64,000 nt of DNA from Leclercia sp. S52 (lineage in GTDB: Bacteria > Pseudomonadota > Gammaproteobacteria > Enterobacterales > Enterobacteriaceae): positions 1,426,001 to 1,490,000 of the forward strand of contig NZ_CP152474.1 in the NCBI RefSeq assembly GCF_039727615.1. The letters run 5' to 3'. Each line of letters begins with the position of its first letter. Position 1 is the first letter of the stretch. The notes below the pieces were generated by a model. The model was not told where the DNA came from and searched no databases. It saw only the letters and a program-made list of their open reading frames with translations. Shown piece by piece: positions 59,397 to 64,000 of the stretch. Made by a program: the position numbers and the translations under genes.

Positions 59397-60935
59397 ATGA
59401 CAAAATTTGTTGCTCGCAGATGGCTGTTAGCCGCGAGCGTAACGGCAGCCCTGGCGGCCACGCCGGCTTTTGCAGCAAAAGACGTGGTGGTGGCGGTGGC
59501 CTCCAACTTCACCACCCTCGATCCGTATGACGCCAACGACACCCTGTCGCAGGCGGTGGCGAAGTCGTTTTATCAGGGGCTGTTTGGTCTCGATAAAGAG
59601 ATGCAGCTGAAAAACGTGCTGGCCGAGAGCTATAAAGTTTCGGACGACGGGCTGGTCTATACCATCAAGCTGCGCAGCGGCGTGAAGTTCCAGGACGGCA
59701 CCGACTTCAACGCCGAAGCGGTGAAGGTCAACCTCGATCGCGCCAGCAACCCGGAAAACAGCCTCAAGCGTTATAACCTGTATAAAAACATCGCCAGCAC
59801 CGAGGCGGTCGATCCCACTACGGTAAAAATCACCCTTAAAGAGCCGTTCTCGGCCTTTATTAACATCCTGGCCCACCCGGCTACGGCGATGATCTCCCCG
59901 GAGGCGCTGAAAAAGTACGGCAAAGAGATCGGCTTCCATCCGGTCGGTACTGGCCCGTATGAGCTGGTGACCTGGAATCAGACCGACTTTGTGAAGGTGA
60001 AGAAATTCGCCGGTTACTGGCAGCAGGGGCTGCCGAAGCTGGACACCATCACCTGGCGTCCGGTCGTGGATAACAACACCCGCGCGGCCATGCTCCAGAC
60101 CGGCGAAGCGCAGTTTGCCTTCCCGATCCCCTACGAGCAGGCGGCGCTGCTGAGCAAAAACAGCAAGCTGGAGCTGGTGGCCAGCCCGTCAATCATGCAG
60201 CGCTACATCAGCATGAACGTCACGCAAAAGCCGTTCGATAACCCGAAAGTGCGCGAGGCGATTAACTACGCCATCAACCGCGAGGCGCTGGTGAAGGTGG
60301 CCTTTGCCGGTTACGCCACCCCGGCCACGGGCGTGGTGCCGCCGTCCATCGCTTACTCCCAGCAGTATCATCCGTGGGAGTACGATCCGGCGAAGGCGCG
60401 CGCGCTGCTGAAAGAGGCGGGCTTCCCGAACGGCTTCAGCACCACGCTATGGTCGTCGCACAATCACAGTACCGCGCAGAAGGTGCTGCAGTTTACCCAG
60501 CAGCAGCTGGCGCAGGTGGGCATTAAGGTGCAGGTAACGGCGATGGATGCCGGACAGCGTGCCGCGGAAGTGGAAGGTAAAGGGCAGAAAGAGAGTGGGG
60601 TGCGGATGTTTTACACCGGCTGGTCGGCCTCGACCGGCGAAGCCGACTGGGCGCTGTCGCCGCTGTTTGCCTCTAATAACCAGCCGCCAACCCTGTTCAA
60701 CACTGCGTTCTACAGCAATCCGCAGGTGGATAAAGATCTGACGGAAGCGCTGAAAACCACGCAACCGGAAGTGAAAGCGAAACTGTACAAGGACGCGCAG
60801 GACACCATCTGGAAGGAGTCGCCGTGGGTGCCGCTGGTGGTTGAGAAGCTGGTTTCGGCGCACAACAAGGCGCTGACCGGGTTTTACATCATGCCGGATA
60901 CCGGCTTTAGCTTTGACGACGCGGATCTGAAATAG
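59397..60935 (+). CDS. gsiB: GsiB, periplasmic glutathione-binding protein
   Basis: This 512-residue family 5 (DppA/OppA-like) binding protein has a signal peptide ending ATPAFA and the conserved [37 protein letters not shown] follows. Same length as E. coli GsiB. It captures glutathione in the periplasm for GsiCD. It lies 35 bp after gsiA with AGGAG before the start. Confidence 0.95.
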   Translation: MTKFVARRWLLAASVTAALAATPAFAAKDVVVAVASNFTTLDPYDANDTLSQAVAKSFYQGLFGLDKEMQLKNVLAESYKVSDDGLVYTIKLRSGVKFQDGTDFNAEAVKVNLDRASNPENSLKRYNLYKNIASTEAVDPTTVKITLKEPFSAFINILAHPATAMISPEALKKYGKEIGFHPVGTGPYELVTWNQTDFVKVKKFAGYWQQGLPKLDTITWRPVVDNNTRAAMLQTGEAQFAFPIPYEQAALLSKNSKLELVASPSIMQRYISMNVTQKPFDNPKVREAINYAINREALVKVAFAGYATPATGVVPPSIAYSQQYHPWEYDPAKARALLKEAGFPNGFSTTLWSSHNHSTAQKVLQFTQQQLAQVGIKVQVTAMDAGQRAAEVEGKGQKESGVRMFYTGWSASTGEADWALSPLFASNNQPPTLFNTAFYSNPQVDKDLTEALKTTQPEVKAKLYKDAQDTIWKESPWVPLVVEKLVSAHNKALTGFYIMPDTGFSFDDADLK

Positions 60936-60982
60936 AGCACTCATTCCCGCAGGTATCCGCCTGCGGGATGAGAGGAATGTGC

Positions 60983-61903
60983 ATGCTGAATTATGTGATT
61001 AAACGCCTGCTGGGGCTGATCCCAACGCTGCTGATTGTGGCGGTGCTGGTCTTTTTATTCGTCCATATGCTGCCGGGAGACCCGGCGCGGCTGATTGCCG
61101 GCCCGGAAGCGGATGCCACGGTTATCGAGCTGGTGCGTAAGCAGCTGGGGCTGGATCAACCGCTTTACCGGCAGTTCTGGCACTACATCACCAGCGTCCT
61201 ACAGGGCGATTTTGGTACCTCGATGGTGTCGCGCCGACCGGTCTCGGAAGAGATCGCCAGCCGCTTTATGCCCACCTTCTGGCTGACCCTTGCCAGCATG
61301 GCCTGGGCGGTGCTGTTTGGCCTGGGGGCCGGGATTGTGGCGGCCGTCTGGCGTAACCGCTGGCCGGATCGGCTGGGGATGGCGCTGGCGGTGACGGGGA
61401 TCTCCTTCCCGGCTTTTGCGCTGGGGATGCTGCTGATGCAGGTCTTCTCCGTCGAGCTTGGCTGGCTCCCCACCGTGGGGGCCGACAGCTGGCGGCACTA
61501 CATCCTGCCGTCGCTGACGCTCGGCGCAGCGGTGGCGGCGGTGATGGCGCGCTTCACCCGCGCCTCGTTCGTCGACGTGTTGAACGAAGACTATATGCGC
61601 ACCGCCCGGGCGAAGGGGGTCAGCGAGAAGTGGGTGATCCTCAAGCACGGCCTGCGCAATGCGATGATCCCGGTGGTGACCATGATGGGGCTGCAGTTCG
61701 GCTTCCTGCTCGGCGGCTCGATCGTGGTGGAAAAGGTCTTCAACTGGCCGGGACTCGGGCGCTTGCTGGTCGATTCCGTCGACATGCGCGACTACCCGGT
61801 GATCCAGGCGGAAGTGCTGCTCTTTTCGCTGGAGTTTATTCTTATCAACTTAGTGGTGGATGTGCTCTATGCCGCCATTAATCCGGCTATCAGGTACAAG
61901 TAA
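60983..61903 (+). CDS. gsiC: GsiC, glutathione importer permease
   Basis: This 306-residue DppB-type permease has six helices, the N-terminal family segment [19 protein letters not shown] and the EAA loop ([25 protein letters not shown]). The start at 60983, behind GAGAGG, matches the E. coli protein length; a methionine 15 bases upstream is less likely. Its stop abuts the gsiD start. Confidence 0.95.
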   Translation: MLNYVIKRLLGLIPTLLIVAVLVFLFVHMLPGDPARLIAGPEADATVIELVRKQLGLDQPLYRQFWHYITSVLQGDFGTSMVSRRPVSEEIASRFMPTFWLTLASMAWAVLFGLGAGIVAAVWRNRWPDRLGMALAVTGISFPAFALGMLLMQVFSVELGWLPTVGADSWRHYILPSLTLGAAVAAVMARFTRASFVDVLNEDYMRTARAKGVSEKWVILKHGLRNAMIPVVTMMGLQFGFLLGGSIVVEKVFNWPGLGRLLVDSVDMRDYPVIQAEVLLFSLEFILINLVVDVLYAAINPAIRYK

Positions 61904-62816
61904 ATGCGACTGTTAAACTGGCGTCGGCAGGCGATGTTAAAGGCGATGCCGGGACTTAAACCGGATCAGATCCGCACCCCGTGGCATGAATTCTGGCGGC
62001 GCTTTCGCAAGCAGCCGGTGGCGATGACCGCCGGGCTGTTTGTGCTGCTGCTGATCCTGGTGGCGGTGCTGGCCCCCCTGGATCGTCCCCTTCGATGCAG
62101 AGAACTATTTTGATTACGACCGGCTGAACGAGGGGCCGTCGATGATGCACTGGTTCGGCGTGGACTCTCTCGGGCGGGATATCTTCAGCCGGGTACTGAT
62201 GGGTGCGCAGATCTCGCTCGCCGCCGGGGTGTTTGCGGTGCTGATCGGCGCGGCCATCGGCACGGTGCTGGGCCTGCTGGCCGGGTATTACGAGGGCTGG
62301 TGGGACCGCATTATCATGCGCATCTGCGACGTGCTCTTTGCCTTCCCGGGTATTCTGCTGGCCATTGCGGTGGTGGCGGTGATGGGCAACGGCATGGCGA
62401 ACGTGATTATCGCCGTGGCGATCTTCTCGATACCGGCCTTTGCCCGTCTGGTGCGCGGCAATACTCTGGTGCTGAAACAGCAGACCTTTATCGAGTCGGC
62501 GCGCAGCATCGGCGCCAGCGATACCACCATCCTGTTTAACCATATTCTGCCGGGCACCGTCTCCTCCATCGTGGTCTATTTCACCATGCGTATCGGGGTG
62601 TCGATTATCTCGGCCGCCAGCCTGTCGTTCTTAGGGCTGGGCGCTCAGCCGCCGACCCCGGAGTGGGGGGCGATGCTCAACGAGGCGCGGGCCGATATGG
62701 TGATTGCTCCGCACGTGGCGCTGTTCCCGAGTATGGCAATCTTCCTCACCGTGCTGGCGTTTAATCTTCTGGGAGATGGGCTGCGTGACGCGCTGGATCC
62801 GCGAATTAAGGGGTAA
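61904..62816 (+). pseudogene. gsiD: GsiD, glutathione importer permease, frameshifted, probably a sequencing error
   Basis: The DppC-type N-terminus ([20 protein letters not shown]) and the rest ([20 protein letters not shown]...) lie in two frames. The break is six C at 62073-62078. With five, the text reads [22 protein letters not shown] as in E. coli. The corrected length is 303 residues, identical to E. coli GsiD. It forms the membrane channel with GsiC. If the shift were real, glutathione import by this system would be lost. Confidence 0.94.
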
Positions 62817-62962
62817 TCTACCAATAATGGTAGAAGTTATTGTGAAAGGTATTGTTATTCAGTGAGTTAGTAAATGCCGTGTAAAAGGTTTGCTGGAGTT
62901 AACTATTTGTAAAAATTATAATGCTTAATGGTTCAATAACGTTAAATATTGTAAGGATTACA

Positions 62963-63352
62963 ATGAAAAAGCTCCTTTTATGCGGCATGGTTTTACTTTC
63001 TACCTCTTGCGCTGATTTCCAGAAAAACATGAGCGACGGGATGAAAGCGGTTAATACGGCCCTGACGCCGAAATCTTCCACCGGCACGCAAACTGCGGCG
63101 GCGGCAAAACAGTCTGGCACCATCACCAATGAACAGTGCAAAACCAGCGTGGGTAAATCCCGCGACTATTTCGAACAGATTGTTGGCTTCAAGCTGAACG
63201 AGACCAACTCCTCGGGTTATACCTCCTTCTCCGAGAGCTACAACCTGCGCATTTCCGATCGTAAAGACCGCTTTGGCGGCAACTTCGCTATCTGTATTAT
63301 CAATATCGATCCGCAGACCAATAAGGTTACCGCCTTCTCGATGCCGACCTGA
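62963..63352 (+). CDS. Small predicted lipoprotein of unknown function
   Basis: This 129-residue protein starts MKKLLLCGMVLLSTSCADFQ, a short signal with a non-canonical lipobox (STSC; Ala at +2 would send it to the outer membrane). AAGGAT precedes the ATG. A Thr/Ala/Ser-rich linker (about 35-60) leads to a compact domain with two cysteines (EQCKTS, AICIIN) that may pair. I do not recognise the family. Local base composition is lower in GC just upstream, hinting at later acquisition. E. coli has no gene here. Confidence 0.7.
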   Translation: MKKLLLCGMVLLSTSCADFQKNMSDGMKAVNTALTPKSSTGTQTAAAAKQSGTITNEQCKTSVGKSRDYFEQIVGFKLNETNSSGYTSFSESYNLRISDRKDRFGGNFAICIINIDPQTNKVTAFSMPT

Positions 63353-63375
63353 TTAAGGCATTTTGCCTGCATTGT

Positions 63376-63735
63376 TGCCGGGTGGCGCTGCGCTTACCCG
63401 GCCTACAAAAGCCCATCACCCGTAGGCCCGTGCAAGCGCAGCGCCGCCGGGCAATGCCAGCAGCCGGCACATAACCCGTAGGCCCGCGCAAGCGCAGCGC
63501 CGCCGGGCAATGCCAGCAGCCGGCCCATCACACGTAGGCCCGTGCAAGCGCAGCGCCGCCGGGCAATGCCAGCAGCCGGCACATAACCCGTAGGCCCGTG
63601 CAAGCGCAGCGCCGCCGGGCAATGCCAGCAGCCGGCACATAACCCGTAGGCCCGTGCAAGCGCAGCGCCGCCGGGCAATGCCAGCAGCCGGCACATAACC
63701 CGTAGGCCCGTGCAAGCGCAGCGCCGCCGGGCAAT
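63376..63735. repeat. REP array: one inverted REP plus a tandem 56-bp REP repeat
   Basis: The 390-bp gap between genes has one REP in one orientation (63376-63409), then five complete 56-bp units starting at 63421, 63477, 63533, 63589 and 63645 and a sixth partial one at 63701. Each unit is a REP (CGTAGGCCCG..GCCGCCGGGC) plus the spacer AATGCCAGCAGCCGGCACAT. Units differ by only one to four bases. Apparent minus-strand reading frames here are repeat artefacts. Confidence 0.93.
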
Positions 63736-63742
63736 TTACACG

Positions 63743-64000
63743 TTACTTATCGACGCCAAAGCCCTGCTTAAGCAGCGCCGGGAGCACGTCCGGGAAGTAA
63801 ATGTGCTGATAGTAACCGCTCACGCTTTCACTCCAGGTATCACCGTCATTACGGTCAATGGCCTGCCAGTGTTCGGTCATCTGCTGATTGTAGCGGGTGA
63901 TTTTCGCCTCCAGCCCGTTGGTAACATAGGCTTCGTCGTGGCGGAAAGTCTCCAGCGGCAGACGCGGTTTGTGATGCGAAGGGACATCGACGTGACCGAT
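63743..64000 (-). CDS. Unrecognised protein, C-terminal part (5' end beyond window)
   Basis: An open frame enters from the right edge and ends at 63743, giving 85 C-terminal residues (begins IGHVDVPSHHKPRLPLETFR, ends LLKQGFGVDK). The piece is polar, soluble-looking and rich in His, Tyr and Trp, with no membrane segment. I do not recognise it. It is not what follows gsiD in E. coli (the yliE/yliF cyclic-di-GMP genes), so this is another accessory gene. Confidence 0.65.
   Translation of the reverse strand: MGHVDVPSHHKPRLPLETFRHDEAYVTNGLEAKITRYNQQMTEHWQAIDRNDGDTWSESVSGYYQHIYFPDVLPALLKQGFGVDK

Noticed and set aside
63403..63734. Overlapping minus-strand reading frames of 68-99 codons with a repeating protein pattern
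   Set aside because: They come from translating the 56-bp REP repeat in several frames; there is no ribosome site and no homology.
63421..63735. CRISPR-like array of regularly spaced repeats
   Set aside because: The whole 56-bp period is repeated, including the would-be spacers, and no cas gene is nearby. It is a tandem REP array.

Overview
The window is a stretch of chromosome from an enterobacterium of the Enterobacter/Leclercia/Lelliottia type. Nearly every gene has a close E. coli counterpart in the same order as the E. coli ybhP to gsiD segment (ybhPQRSFG-cecR-rhlE-dinG-ybiB-ybiJ-ybiI-ybiX-fiu-mcbA-rlmF-ybiO-glnQPH-dps-rhtA-ompX-opgE-mntS-mntR-ybiR-ldtB-ybiT-ybiU-ybiV-pflF-pflE-fsaA-moeB-moeA-iaaA-gsiABCD). 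The high GC content, the wording of the REP elements and the accessory insertions argue against E. coli itself. The species cannot be fixed by eye.

Layout. 1-6.7 kb holds ybhP (partial), ybhQ and the cecR-ybhGFSR efflux operon, with a 20-bp CecR-type palindrome before rhlE. 6.9-10.5 kb holds two helicases, rhlE and dinG. 10.5-15.9 kb is an inserted five-gene chaperone-usher fimbrial operon that converges on dinG and puts its terminator inside the dinG coding end. 16-25 kb holds ybiB, two small DUF1471 proteins, the iron genes ybiX-fiu behind a Fur box, rlmF and the channel gene ybiO. 25-28.3 kb holds glnHPQ (sigma54/NtrC signals visible) and dps. 28.5-34.2 kb holds rhtA, ompX, opgE, the small protein gene mntS with MntR boxes, mntR and ybiR. 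34.3-39.6 kb is a second insertion relative to E. coli: a complete tripartite EmrAB/NodT-type pump and an aldo/keto reductase. 39.8-42.5 kb holds ldtB and ybiT. 42.6-47.6 kb is a third insertion, a sugar cassette of a GH31 glycosidase, an ExuT-like MFS importer and a LacI regulator. 47.6-54.2 kb holds ybiU, ybiV, pflF-pflE and fsaA. 54.4-62.8 kb holds moeAB and the iaaA-gsiABCD glutathione/peptide operon. The end holds a small lipoprotein, a tandem 56-bp REP array and an unrecognised partial gene.

The most interesting functional unit is ybiU/ybiV/pflE-pflF/fsaA. An almost identical palindrome, ACTTTC-GAAT-GAAAGT, lies in all three promoter regions serving these genes, so they look like one regulon. 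Two inverted ~135-150 bp copies of a palindromic repeat bracket the pflF-pflE-fsaA part. The neighbouring GH31/MFS/LacI cassette may feed this pathway.

Six genes (fimbrial usher, fiu, glnH, opgE, iaaA, gsiD) are broken by seven single-base insertions, every one inside a homopolymer of 5-7 bases. Removing one base per run restores full-length proteins of normal family size. This looks far more like homopolymer over-calling in the assembly than gene decay. No tRNA, rRNA, CRISPR array, transposase or prophage gene was seen.
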